The notes under the pieces are model-generated. The model did not search any database and was not told the origin of the DNA. It saw only the letters and a list, made by a program, of their open reading frames with translations. The position numbers were made by a program, and so were the translations under genes. A stretch of DNA of 14,975 nucleotides, from NCBI GenBank assembly GCA_013002475.1, contig JABDJM010000454.1, positions 1-14,975 of the forward strand, read 5' to 3'. Shown piece after piece: positions 1-7,203 of the stretch. The DNA comes from Saprospiraceae bacterium. GTDB taxonomy: Bacteria; Bacteroidota; Bacteroidia; Chitinophagales; Saprospiraceae. Position 1 is the first letter of the stretch; each line of letters opens with the position of its first letter.

Positions 1-22
1 AAGGTGGAAAACGGGAAAATTA

Positions 23-45
23 ACTGTCAAAATGACGGTGTTTTT
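23..45. terminator. Candidate intrinsic terminator, possibly bidirectional
   Basis: A 7-bp stem (23-29 with 33-39, one G-U pair) closes a 3-nt AAA loop. On the + strand it is followed, after one G, by five T residues (41-45), which suits a rightward gene ending left of the window. On the - strand the same hairpin is followed by TTAATTTT, so it could also end the leftward VWA gene whose stop lies at 71-73. The stem is short and only moderately GC-rich, and no folding energy was computed. Confidence 0.45.
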
Positions 46-70
46 GAAATTAAGCAGACTTAATGGCAGA

Positions 71-1204
71 TTATTTGTGAGCCAGGCCTTTATTGGCCAA
101 AAGTGATTTGATGGATTTCTTTTGAATTGCCGCTCCAATCAGCTCTGGAAAGAACTCAGGTGTGCATGCAAAGGCCGGGCAATCCAATTTGGCCAATTCC
201 TCCGCCATCTCTTTATCATAATCCGGACTACCTGTATCGTCCAGGGCCAGAAGGCAGATCACCTGGATCCCATTTTCCATGAAGGCCTTTACCCGGCTGA
301 CCATTTCCTCCTCGTTTCCACCCTCATATAGATCAGAAATTAAGAAGACAATACTATCCGATGGCCGGCTGATCAGTTTTTCCAGATAGGCAAGAGCATT
401 ATTGATGTCCGTCCCGCCACCCAGCTGAGCGCCGAAGAGCAGATCAACAGGATCTTCAAGTTTATGGGTAAGATCAGCAACTGCTGTATCAAAAAGGACA
501 AGGTGCGTGCCTAGGCTCGGCACACTGGCCAGAACTGCTCCAAAGATGCTTGCATACACAACAGAAGAAGCCATGGAGGCACTTTGGTCTACTAGTAGAA
601 AGACATGTTTTAGGCCAGATCTTTTTCTTCCAAATCCGATCAGTCTCTCGGGAATTATAGTTTTGTATTGAGGCTGGTAATGCTTAAGATTTTTGAGAAT
701 GGTTTTGTTCCAATCAATTTCGTTTGCCCTTGGGCGATAATTACGTAGGGCCTTATTCATGGCTCCTTTCACTGATGAGCGTAAAGGGTCCTTAATTTTT
801 TTCAGAAGCTTATCGGTTAGTTCCTGGACAACTTTTCTTGCTGTCTCTCTGGTTTTATCAGGCATAATTTCCTGAAGGCTCAAAAGAGTCGCGACCAGGT
901 GAACATCCACTTCTAGTGTTCTGAGTAATTCCGGCTCCAGCAACATGCGCTCAAGGCCCAAGATCTCCAGAGCATCCTTTTGCATAATCTGAACCACCGG
1001 ACTGGGAAAGTATTTGCGGATATCGCCGAGCCACCTGTTGATTCTGGGTGAACTGCTCCCAAGGTTGCCCTCACGATCACTATCATACAATGCTTCAAGA
1101 ACATCATCCATGTCCTGCTCCTCTTCTCCCAATCTAACCTGGTCCTTGGAATCAGATTCCTTTCCTAAAACCAACCTCCAGCGACGCAGGGCTTCCGATT
1201 TCAT
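71..1204 (-). CDS. VWA domain-containing protein (CoxE-like)
   Basis: A cytoplasmic protein of about 377 residues with a C-terminal von Willebrand factor A domain, related to the CoxE-like VWA proteins that often work with MoxR-type AAA ATPases. The metal-ion-dependent adhesion site is complete: DxSxS at D206/S208/S210, the threonine in GGGTD near T265, and the aspartate in ISDLYEGG near D291. The N-terminal ~190 residues are helical and charged, with no signal peptide or membrane segment. An in-frame GTG at 1294 would add 30 residues, but the ATG at 1204 opens with MKSEALRRWRLVLG, which resembles the usual start of this family as I recall it, and it leaves 83 bp between this gene and the divergent TTG-started neighbour. 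No Shine-Dalgarno sequence is visible. A near-match to the -7 box (TACTTTAG on the - strand, 1225-1232) lacks a matching -33 element. The family is commonly encoded beside AAA ATPase, SWIM zinc-finger and DUF5682-type genes, none of which is in view. Family assignment is firm; the biological role is unknown. Confidence 0.86.
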   Translation of the reverse strand: MKSEALRRWRLVLGKESDSKDQVRLGEEEQDMDDVLEALYDSDREGNLGSSSPRINRWLGDIRKYFPSPVVQIMQKDALEILGLERMLLEPELLRTLEVDVHLVATLLSLQEIMPDKTRETARKVVQELTDKLLKKIKDPLRSSVKGAMNKALRNYRPRANEIDWNKTILKNLKHYQPQYKTIIPERLIGFGRKRSGLKHVFLLVDQSASMASSVVYASIFGAVLASVPSLGTHLVLFDTAVADLTHKLEDPVDLLFGAQLGGGTDINNALAYLEKLISRPSDSIVFLISDLYEGGNEEEMVSRVKAFMENGIQVICLLALDDTGSPDYDKEMAEELAKLDCPAFACTPEFFPELIGAAIQKKSIKSLLANKGLAHK

Positions 1205-1287
1205 ATGAGATCCATTTGCTTTGACTAAAGTAGGGTATTTCTTATTCGGCACTGTATCTTGCGTCGATTCAAAATCCAACCCACTGC

Positions 1288-2418
1288 TTGTCACCCGAAA
1301 CAGAAGATAAAAGGTTTGCTCAGGAGAAGGAAGAAATCCTGAAGAGCATAAATCCTGTCCGGATAATTGCCCCGATCCTACTAGGGTTAGGCGTTGTTGG
1401 TTTTTTGTTTTACAGGGCTTATCTGCGAAACTCCGACGAGATAAAAAACATTGCCTGGGATAAGCATGTTCTTTTTTGGGTGATCATGGCTTTTGTCTTA
1501 TTGATCATCCGGCACCTCGCCTATGCTAACAGGTTGAGGGTTTTATCGGACAATGATTTCTCGTGGAGAAAGTGCATCGAGTTGATCTTTATCTGGGAAT
1601 TTTCCAGTGCTGTTTCTCCTACCAGTGTAGGTGGGTCAGCAGTAGCTCTGGTGGTGTTGGCTCAGGAGAAACTAACCACCGCCAGAACAACAACCATTGT
1701 CCTATACTCTGCAATATTAGATACCATCTTTTTTGTCGGTACACTCCCAATACTCCTCTTTTTTTTAGGACCTGAAATTATTCGACCTGAACTTACAACC
1801 CTAACTAGCCTTGACGGTTGGGGAATTACTTTTCTTGGAGCATATATATTAATGCTGGCATATGGATCTCTGTTTTTTTATGGTTTGTTTATTAACCCAA
1901 AAATTACACGCCGTCTTTTGCGCTGGGTAACAGGAGGTAAGGGATGGCTAAGTCGTTTCAGACCTGTAGCTGACCAGCTGGGCCGGGATTTTATTGTTTC
2001 CTCCAGAGAGATCTGGCGGAAGAAATTTGCTTTCCATGCCGAAGCTTTTTTATCAACCGCCACAGCCTGGTCTTGCAGGTTTCTTCTTTTAAACTTTCTG
2101 ATCATTGCTTTTGTCCCCGCTATCTCAACAGAATTTTGGACACAATTTGCCTTGTATGCGCGTCTGGAGACAATGTTCGTGATCATTGCTTTTAGCCCAA
2201 CGCCCGGAGCCGCAGGCTTTGCTGAGATTGTTTTCTATGGATTCCTTAATGATTATGTGAGTGCTGAATCAGTGGCCTTGGTCATTGCTGTTATTTGGCG
2301 CTTCCTTACCTACTACTTGTATCTGTTTATGGGGGCTATCATTATCCCTAACTGGTTACAGGGGATCATCAAATTGAGACAGCAAAAAAGACTGGAGCGA
2401 GAAGCTAGCGGAGAGTAG
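1288..2418 (+). CDS. UPF0104 / LPG-synthase-TM (flippase-like) integral membrane protein
   Basis: An inner-membrane protein of 376 residues with roughly seven to eight hydrophobic segments (about 23-45, 60-80, 100-125, 135-161, 178-203, 255-280 and 290-355). Two conserved family stretches are visible: SPTSVGGSA at 110-118 and PTPGAAGFAE at 304-313, the latter corresponding to the PTPGGxGxxE signature of the lysylphosphatidylglycerol synthase transmembrane family (the flippase half of MprF-like proteins). No aminoacyl-transferase domain is attached, so it is a stand-alone transporter-like protein whose lipid or polyprenyl-linked substrate cannot be told. The start is TTG at 1288: there is no ATG upstream before an in-frame stop at 1231, and the next Met (67) lies inside the second membrane segment. 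It is divergent from the VWA gene, and its last 14 bp overlap the 3' end of the convergent flavin reductase gene. Confidence 0.85.
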   Translation: MSPETEDKRFAQEKEEILKSINPVRIIAPILLGLGVVGFLFYRAYLRNSDEIKNIAWDKHVLFWVIMAFVLLIIRHLAYANRLRVLSDNDFSWRKCIELIFIWEFSSAVSPTSVGGSAVALVVLAQEKLTTARTTTIVLYSAILDTIFFVGTLPILLFFLGPEIIRPELTTLTSLDGWGITFLGAYILMLAYGSLFFYGLFINPKITRRLLRWVTGGKGWLSRFRPVADQLGRDFIVSSREIWRKKFAFHAEAFLSTATAWSCRFLLLNFLIIAFVPAISTEFWTQFALYARLETMFVIIAFSPTPGAAGFAEIVFYGFLNDYVSAESVALVIAVIWRFLTYYLYLFMGAIIIPNWLQGIIKLRQQKRLEREASGE

Positions 2419-3298
2419 CATAACCCTTTTGCAATAAATGGGAGGCTTCGATCCGGGCATCTTTTTCATCCAGCATTTTTTTAACCTCCAACTCCAAAGA
2501 AGAGTATCCACCTATTCCTTCTAGTAAGTCCAACCATGGCTTTTCCTGACAGAATTTTTCTGCTTCTTCCTCACTTGGCCATTTTTTCAACCCTGCAAGT
2601 TGCCCAAGATTGTTCCCACTGAGAGTAGTACTGCTTTTCACATGATCCGGCAAGGCATCGTAACCAATTACGATTTCCGGAACCGACTGAAGGATTTTAT
2701 GGACTGCATCACCGCTGGCTCGAACGTAAAAGGCCCGACCCATGCGCCCCATAAGGTCAATTTTGTGAGGATCAATTTTTCCATCTTCATCAAGGACCTC
2801 TTCATTAATGTGCATCCGCAGCACAATACAGATTACGAGGTGGCCTGCACCACCTTCTTTTCCAAGGGGAATAATGTTTTGCACTTTACATTCCATCTGC
2901 ACTGGAGATTCAGCAATTCGATGAGGGCTAACAAGCTCACTGGGTATAGGCGTTAGACCTGATTTTTCAAACTCGTTTACTCCTGTATCAAAGTCAACAC
3001 TGGTAACTGCCATCTGACGCACAATAGAGTGACTGACAACATTGATAACAACTTCTCCTGAATGCTGGACATTGGCCAGAGTGTCCTTGGTTGTATTATT
3101 GGATACTCTCCGATTGCTGCTAAATACGAGGATAGGTGGGTTGGAGCTGAAACAATTGAAGAAACTATAAGGAGCAATATTGGGGATTCCATCTTCGCTC
3201 ATTGTGCTGACAAAAGCTATGGGCCTGGGAGATACAGAGCCCAATAAATACTGATGAAGATCTTTTGTGGAGGTTTCACTGGGATTGATTGTCCGCAT
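2405..3298 (-). CDS. Flavin reductase family protein (FMN-binding split barrel)
   Basis: A cytoplasmic protein of 297 residues. The N-terminal ~195 residues form a flavin-reductase-like FMN-binding split barrel, recognisable from SPRPIAFVST (23-32), NIAPYSFFN (40-48), NPPILVFS (53-60), the NTTKDTLANV stretch (68-77) and the EFEKSGL stretch (109-115). The C-terminal ~100 residues are a helical extension usual in the Bacteroidota members of this family. Such proteins bind FMN and are thought to reduce flavins or similar compounds with NAD(P)H, but the physiological substrate here is unknown. Two in-frame ATGs, at 3307 and 3298, are possible starts. I chose 3298 because it begins MRTINP, which fits the (M)xTINPxE opening typical of relatives as I recall them. 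It converges on the flippase-like gene with a 14-bp 3' overlap. Its 5' end faces a divergent thioredoxin-like gene across 73 bp. Confidence 0.9.
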   Translation of the reverse strand: MRTINPSETSTKDLHQYLLGSVSPRPIAFVSTMSEDGIPNIAPYSFFNCFSSNPPILVFSSNRRVSNNTTKDTLANVQHSGEVVINVVSHSIVRQMAVTSVDFDTGVNEFEKSGLTPIPSELVSPHRIAESPVQMECKVQNIIPLGKEGGAGHLVICIVLRMHINEEVLDEDGKIDPHKIDLMGRMGRAFYVRASGDAVHKILQSVPEIVIGYDALPDHVKSSTTLSGNNLGQLAGLKKWPSEEEAEKFCQEKPWLDLLEGIGGYSSLELEVKKMLDEKDARIEASHLLQKGYATLR

Positions 3299-3306
3299 TG
3301 AGGCCA

Positions 3307-3337
3307 TTTGTCTAAACTATTTTGTAGGTATCTTTTG
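3307..3337 (+). promoter_or_regulatory. Candidate Bacteroidota-type promoter for the redoxin gene
   Basis: TTTG at 3307-3310 is followed after 18 nt by TATCTTTTG (3329-3337), one T longer than the TAnnTTTG consensus for the -7 box. It lies about 35 nt before the proposed TTG start at 3372, which agrees with that start rather than the longer GTG reading at 3267. The match is imperfect and the region is AT-rich, so chance is possible. Confidence 0.3.
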
Positions 3338-3371
3338 TTTCATTTACATTTCAGCGCAAAATAGACAAGCC

Positions 3372-3878
3372 TTGTTAAAAAAGACTAACCTGTTTTTGAT
3401 TTTGGCCATCGCTCTCTTTTTCGGAGGGCGCTACCTATGGATGAAGCCAAAATTCGATCCCGGGCAGAAAGCACCCCTTTTTTCTGCCCCGATGCCTGAT
3501 GGAGGCACTTTGAATTTGGCGGATTACTCCGGCAAGTATGTGCTTCTAGATTTTTGGGGTTCCTGGTGCGGACCCTGTAGAGCCGAAAGCCCTAATTTGG
3601 TGAGACTTTACCGGGAATATCAACCCAAAGGCTTAGAGATCGTTAGCATTAGTCTCGAAAGAAGTGCCAACAATTGGAAACGTGCCATACAAAAGGACGG
3701 GTTATATTGGGATGACCATGCTTCCAATCTTCAAAGAATGAAAGATCCGATCGCCAAAATGTATGGTGTCCGTGAGATCCCCACAAAATATTTGATCAAT
3801 CCTGAGGGCTATATTATCGCAACCAATCCTACCTTTGCACAGCTGGAAAGCACCCTTGATGAGGTCCTGACAAAATGA
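3372..3878 (+). CDS. Membrane-anchored thioredoxin-like (TlpA/ResA-type) protein
   Basis: A thiol-disulfide oxidoreductase of 168 residues. An N-terminal hydrophobic segment (about residues 6-22, after MLKKTN) would anchor it in the inner membrane with the redox domain in the periplasm. The AhpC/TSA-redoxin fold follows, with the active site WCGPC (Cys66 and Cys69) in DFWGSWCGPCRAE and the cis-proline in REIPTKYLI (P137). This fits the TlpA/ResA group, which reduces or isomerises disulfides in exported proteins and cytochromes; the partner is unknown. The start is uncertain. The open frame extends back to a GTG at 3267, but that would overlap the flavin reductase gene and add an unconvincing leader. 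The TTG at 3372 gives a typical Lys-rich signal anchor, and the next ATG (3441) would remove it. It is the first gene of a rightward run, 53 nt before grpE. Confidence 0.85.
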   Translation: MLKKTNLFLILAIALFFGGRYLWMKPKFDPGQKAPLFSAPMPDGGTLNLADYSGKYVLLDFWGSWCGPCRAESPNLVRLYREYQPKGLEIVSISLERSANNWKRAIQKDGLYWDDHASNLQRMKDPIAKMYGVREIPTKYLINPEGYIIATNPTFAQLESTLDEVLTK

Positions 3879-3931
3879 CCAGATTGTCCTGATGGCAAGC
3901 AAATTGAGGGTATTATGCCAGAAATTGGACT

Positions 3932-4540
3932 ATGATCAACAAAATCAAAGACTTAATGGGAGATAAGGATAAAAAGACCAATCTGTCCGAGGACCAATTG
4001 GAGGATATATCTGTGGAATCTTCAGGGGAAGAAAAGGGCGAAAAACCTAGTAAAACAAAGGCCAGCAAGAAGTCGAAGGACTCAAAAGGAAAGGAGTTGG
4101 CTGAAGCCCAAATGGAGATTGCGGAGTTGAAGGACAAGTATCTTCGACTGTTAGCTGAATTCGAGAATTTCAAGAAAAGGAACCTCAGGGAAAAATTGGA
4201 AACCATGCAAACAGCTGCAAAGGACACCATGGCAGCCATTCTACCGGTTTTGGACGATTTTGACAGAGCTAAGAAAACTGCCGAAGATGAAAATACTGAG
4301 GAACAGTTTAGCGAGGGAGTGACTCTTGTTTATGGCAAGATGTATCGGATCCTTGAAGGCCTGGGCTTAAAAGCGATGGAATGGGAAGGGCAGGATTTTG
4401 ATCCTGAGCTTCACGAAGCTTTAACTGAGATCCCTGCACCCACGCCTGAGCTAAAAGGGAAGATCGTGGATGCGATTGAAAAGGGCTATTATTTAAATGA
4501 CAAAATCATTCGACACGCGAAAGTGGTCGTCGGAAAATAG
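3932..4540 (+). CDS. grpE: GrpE, nucleotide exchange factor for DnaK
   Basis: A co-chaperone of 202 residues that releases ADP from DnaK, resetting its cycle; it acts in the cytoplasm as a dimer. Residues 1-55 are a disordered, Lys/Glu/Ser-rich extension. A long coiled-coil helix follows (about 56-100) and contains RLLAEFENFKKR (72-83). The helical core includes the conserved AAILPVLDDFDRA (101-113) and GLGLKAME (143-150). The C-terminal beta domain carries FDPELHEAL (156-164) and ends in the family signature GYYLNDKIIRHAKVVVGK (185-202). The ATG at 3932 is the first in frame and gives a normal length. No Shine-Dalgarno sequence is seen and no CIRCE element lies upstream. Only 3 nt separate its stop from dnaJ, the usual grpE-dnaJ pairing. 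Confidence 0.97.
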   Translation: MINKIKDLMGDKDKKTNLSEDQLEDISVESSGEEKGEKPSKTKASKKSKDSKGKELAEAQMEIAELKDKYLRLLAEFENFKKRNLREKLETMQTAAKDTMAAILPVLDDFDRAKKTAEDENTEEQFSEGVTLVYGKMYRILEGLGLKAMEWEGQDFDPELHEALTEIPAPTPELKGKIVDAIEKGYYLNDKIIRHAKVVVGK

Positions 4541-4543
4541 ATC

Positions 4544-5698
4544 ATGGCAAAAAGAGATTATTACGAGGTACTAGGTGTTTCTAAGAATGCTGATAAGAGC
4601 GAAATAAAAAAGTCTTATCGTAAGATCGCTATGAAATTTCATCCCGATCGAAACCCGGATGATAAATCAGCGGAAGAGAAGTTCAAAGAAGCTGCCGAAG
4701 CATATGAAATACTTAGTGACGAAGAAAAGAGAAGCCGATATGACCGCTATGGGCATGCTGGCCTAAGTGGCAATGGAGGATTCAGTGGAGGAGGAATGAC
4801 TATGGAAGATATCTTCAGTCAATTTGGAGATATTTTCGGTGAAGGCGGAAGCCCTTTTGAATCCTTCTTTGGTGGAGCCCGGTCAAGGTCTCGAAGAAGC
4901 CAGGGGCAACGGGGATCGAATCTCAGGATCCGCGTCAAACTTTCCCTTGAAGAAGTCGCCAAAGGAGTTACCAAAAAGATAAAGGTTAAAAAGCAAGTAG
5001 AATGTAATACCTGTAATGGGTCTGGTGCTAAGGATGCCAACTCAGTTTCCACTTGTTCTACGTGTAGGGGTTCAGGCTATGTAAGGCAGGTGAGGTCCAC
5101 TTTTTTGGGTCAAATGCAAACCACCACATCTTGTCCAACCTGTAACGGAACCGGGCAAATGATCACAGCAAAATGTGGTACCTGCAAAGGGGAAGGAAAA
5201 ACTCTTGGAGAGGAAACTATGGAGTTGGAAATCCCGGCAGGTGTTGCAGAAGGGATGCAAATCTCATTTCCAGGGAAAGGAAATGCAGGAGCAATGGGCG
5301 GACCGGCGGGAGACTTGTTGGTCAGTATTCTTGAAGAACAAGATCCCCACCTTCAAAGAGATGGAACAAATGTGATCTACGAGCTTTATCTAAACTTTGC
5401 TGATGCGTCTTTGGGAACCAGTGTTGAGGTCCCCACCATTGGAGGAAAAGTAAAGATCAAAATCCCGGCAGGAACTCAAAGTGGAAAAATATTTCGCCTC
5501 AAAGGAAAAGGTTTGCCTGAAGTACAAGGCTACGGAGTTGGTGACCAACTAATACATACCAATATTTGGACACCCAAGAAGTTGAATGAGGAGGAAAAAA
5601 AGATATTGGAAAAGTTTCGATCTTCAGACAACTTTAAGCCGCAACCCGGCAAATCCGAAAAAGGGTTTTTTGAGAAAATGCGTGATTATTTCCGATAG
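4544..5698 (+). CDS. dnaJ: DnaJ, Hsp40 co-chaperone
   Basis: A type I Hsp40 of 384 residues, complete by comparison with the usual length of about 370-390. The J domain occupies residues 4-70 with the essential HPD triad at 33-35, which stimulates DnaK ATPase activity. A Gly/Phe-rich linker (about 72-112) leads into the zinc-binding domain with all four CxxCxGxG repeats: C154/C157, C171/C174, C197/C200 and C211/C214. The C-terminal substrate-binding beta domains and dimerisation helix follow, with GDLLV after the zinc domain and the KIPAGTQSG stretch in the second beta domain. It delivers unfolded polypeptides to DnaK. It sits 3 nt after grpE and its stop is followed after one nucleotide by the ATG of gldH, so translation is probably coupled. 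dnaK is not in the window, as is common in Bacteroidota. Confidence 0.98.
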   Translation: MAKRDYYEVLGVSKNADKSEIKKSYRKIAMKFHPDRNPDDKSAEEKFKEAAEAYEILSDEEKRSRYDRYGHAGLSGNGGFSGGGMTMEDIFSQFGDIFGEGGSPFESFFGGARSRSRRSQGQRGSNLRIRVKLSLEEVAKGVTKKIKVKKQVECNTCNGSGAKDANSVSTCSTCRGSGYVRQVRSTFLGQMQTTTSCPTCNGTGQMITAKCGTCKGEGKTLGEETMELEIPAGVAEGMQISFPGKGNAGAMGGPAGDLLVSILEEQDPHLQRDGTNVIYELYLNFADASLGTSVEVPTIGGKVKIKIPAGTQSGKIFRLKGKGLPEVQGYGVGDQLIHTNIWTPKKLNEEEKKILEKFRSSDNFKPQPGKSEKGFFEKMRDYFR

Positions 5699-5699
5699 G

Positions 5700-6167
5700 A
5701 TGCGAAGCCATTATCTTCCGCTTTTATTATTACTTCTATTTTCCTCCTGTCGCCCGGATTATTCTTTCCAATCCAAGTTTACCATCGAAGGAAATCAATG
5801 GTCTTATGAAGAGCCGGTGAGTTTTCAATTTGAAGCTCCGGACACTTCTTCCTTTTACACTCTTTGGCTGAGCGTTGGCCATCTGGAAGAGTATGCTTAT
5901 CAAAATATGTATGTAGAGATCTCTACCATATTTCCCAAAGGAAAATCAACGAACCAGGTGTTGAGTCTGGACCTTGCCGATAAATTTGGAAGATGGGAAG
6001 GAAAATGCAGAGGGGGAACTTGCGAAGTTTTGATCCCACTTCAAACCAAAGTGAGGTTTAGGGATATAGGCACCCATGAGGTCAGGATAAGACAAAATAC
6101 CAGGGACAATCCTCTGGAATCCATTTCTTCTTTTACCCTGGCCCTTCAAAAAAATCCGGAAGCCTGA
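5700..6167 (+). CDS. gldH: GldH, gliding motility lipoprotein
   Basis: A predicted lipoprotein of 155 residues. Residues 1-16 form a signal peptide with a run of leucines, ending in a Bacteroidota-style lipobox LFSSC with the lipidated cysteine at 17. The mature part is a single beta-rich domain matching GldH by its layout: NQWSYEEPVSFQFE soon after the cysteine, then DTSSFYTLWLSVGH, the NMYVEISTIFPKGK strand, LADKFGRWEGK, and a closing RIRQNTRDNPL near the C-terminus. GldH is an accessory lipoprotein needed for gliding in Flavobacterium johnsoniae and is linked to the type IX secretion and gliding machinery; its exact role is not settled. The reading frame runs back into dnaJ, but the ATG at 5700 gives a clean signal peptide and leaves a 1-nt gap after dnaJ. 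The next gene starts 1 nt after its stop. The assignment rests on recalled family features, not an alignment. Confidence 0.83.
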   Translation: MRSHYLPLLLLLLFSSCRPDYSFQSKFTIEGNQWSYEEPVSFQFEAPDTSSFYTLWLSVGHLEEYAYQNMYVEISTIFPKGKSTNQVLSLDLADKFGRWEGKCRGGTCEVLIPLQTKVRFRDIGTHEVRIRQNTRDNPLESISSFTLALQKNPEA

Positions 6168-6168
6168 T

Positions 6169-7203
6169 ATGAATACCAGGAGAGTCTACAAACTGAAAGC
6201 CGGAGATCTTTCCCGACTTAAATTATCGGAAGAATCTCTTCCCGCTCCCGGGCCCGGAAAGGTCCAAGTAGAAGTTCGCACCATAGGATTAAATTTTGCG
6301 GATGTTTTTGCCATTTGGGGTCTATACAGCGCTACTCCAAAAGAAGCTTTTATCCCTGGCCTTGAATATAGTGGAGTGATCACCGAAGTGGGCGAGGGCG
6401 TTACCGGATGTAAAGCGGGAGACAAGGTCATGGGAGTGACTCGCTTTGGCGCTTACGCAAGCCACTTAAATATTGAGCCAGAATATGTGATCCCACTTCC
6501 AGTAACCTGGACCTTCCAGGAAGGTGCTTCCTATTTAGTCCAGGGCTTAACAGCGTTCTATGGATTAATGAACCTTGGAAATTTGCAAGAGGGACACACA
6601 GTATTGGTCCACAGCGCAGCCGGGGGTGTTGGCATTCTTGCAGGTCGTATTGCCCGGAAGCTTGGAGCAACAAAAACAATAGGCACTGTTGGAAATCCTT
6701 CCAAAGTAGAGTTTTGTAAAAAGGAGGGGTACGATGAAGTCATCGTTCGTGGCAAAGATTTTAAGACCCAATTAATAGATATACTGAAAGATCAAAAATT
6801 GGATCTGATCATGGAATGTATAGGTGGACAGGTATTGCAGGACGGATATGACTTACTGGGTCCTCAGGGCAGGATGGTGATCTACGGTTCGGCCCGTTAT
6901 GCCAGGGTGGGGGATAAGCCAAATTACCTGAGACTATTTTGGCAGTTTATGAAAAGGCCTAAAATAGACCCGCAACAAATGATCGAATCTAACAAGGGGA
7001 TATTGGGTTTCAACTTAATCTACTTGTATGAAAGAAGTGCCTTGATGCACGAACTTCTAACGGAAATGCAAAAGTTAGATCTTGAAAAACCGATCGTAGG
7101 TCATCAATTTGATTTCGAAAATCTTCCCGAGGCTATCAGACTATTTCAAACAGGAAACACAAAGGGAAAGATCGTAGTCAACGTTAAAAGCGAAGGTGCT
7201 TGA
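6169..7203 (+). CDS. MDR-superfamily quinone oxidoreductase-like protein (VAT-1-like)
   Basis: A cytoplasmic NAD(P)H-dependent oxidoreductase of 344 residues in the medium-chain dehydrogenase/reductase superfamily. The N-terminal GroES-like domain holds GLNFADVFA (40-48) and PGLEYSGVI (63-71). The nucleotide-binding Rossmann domain has its glycine-rich loop at AAGGVG (150-155). The cysteine and histidine ligands of zinc alcohol dehydrogenases are absent, which places it with the zinc-independent quinone oxidoreductases. The long insert around residues 245-290 (RYARVGDKPNYLRLFW and onward) and the LYERSALM stretch resemble the VAT-1 homologue branch. The substrate is unknown. It starts 1 nt after gldH, so it is the last gene of the grpE-dnaJ-gldH unit, and its last 20 bp overlap the 3' end of the convergent AMP nucleosidase gene. 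Confidence 0.9.
   Translation: MNTRRVYKLKAGDLSRLKLSEESLPAPGPGKVQVEVRTIGLNFADVFAIWGLYSATPKEAFIPGLEYSGVITEVGEGVTGCKAGDKVMGVTRFGAYASHLNIEPEYVIPLPVTWTFQEGASYLVQGLTAFYGLMNLGNLQEGHTVLVHSAAGGVGILAGRIARKLGATKTIGTVGNPSKVEFCKKEGYDEVIVRGKDFKTQLIDILKDQKLDLIMECIGGQVLQDGYDLLGPQGRMVIYGSARYARVGDKPNYLRLFWQFMKRPKIDPQQMIESNKGILGFNLIYLYERSALMHELLTEMQKLDLEKPIVGHQFDFENLPEAIRLFQTGNTKGKIVVNVKSEGA

Noticed and set aside
1225..1232. TACTTTAG on the - strand as -7 box of the VWA gene
   Set aside because: One mismatch to TAnnTTTG but no TTG at a suitable distance upstream.
1878..2186. 102-codon open frame on the - strand
   Set aside because: Antisense to membrane segments of the flippase-like gene; the product has no recognisable domain.
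2600..2956. 118-codon open frame on the + strand
   Set aside because: Lies wholly antisense to the flavin reductase gene, whose protein has clear family motifs; the antisense product has no recognisable domain or signal.
3879..3931. Search for a CIRCE-type heat-shock operator or a promoter before grpE
   Set aside because: No TTAGCACTC/GAGTGCTAA inverted repeat and no TAnnTTTG box is visible; grpE may be transcribed from the redoxin promoter.
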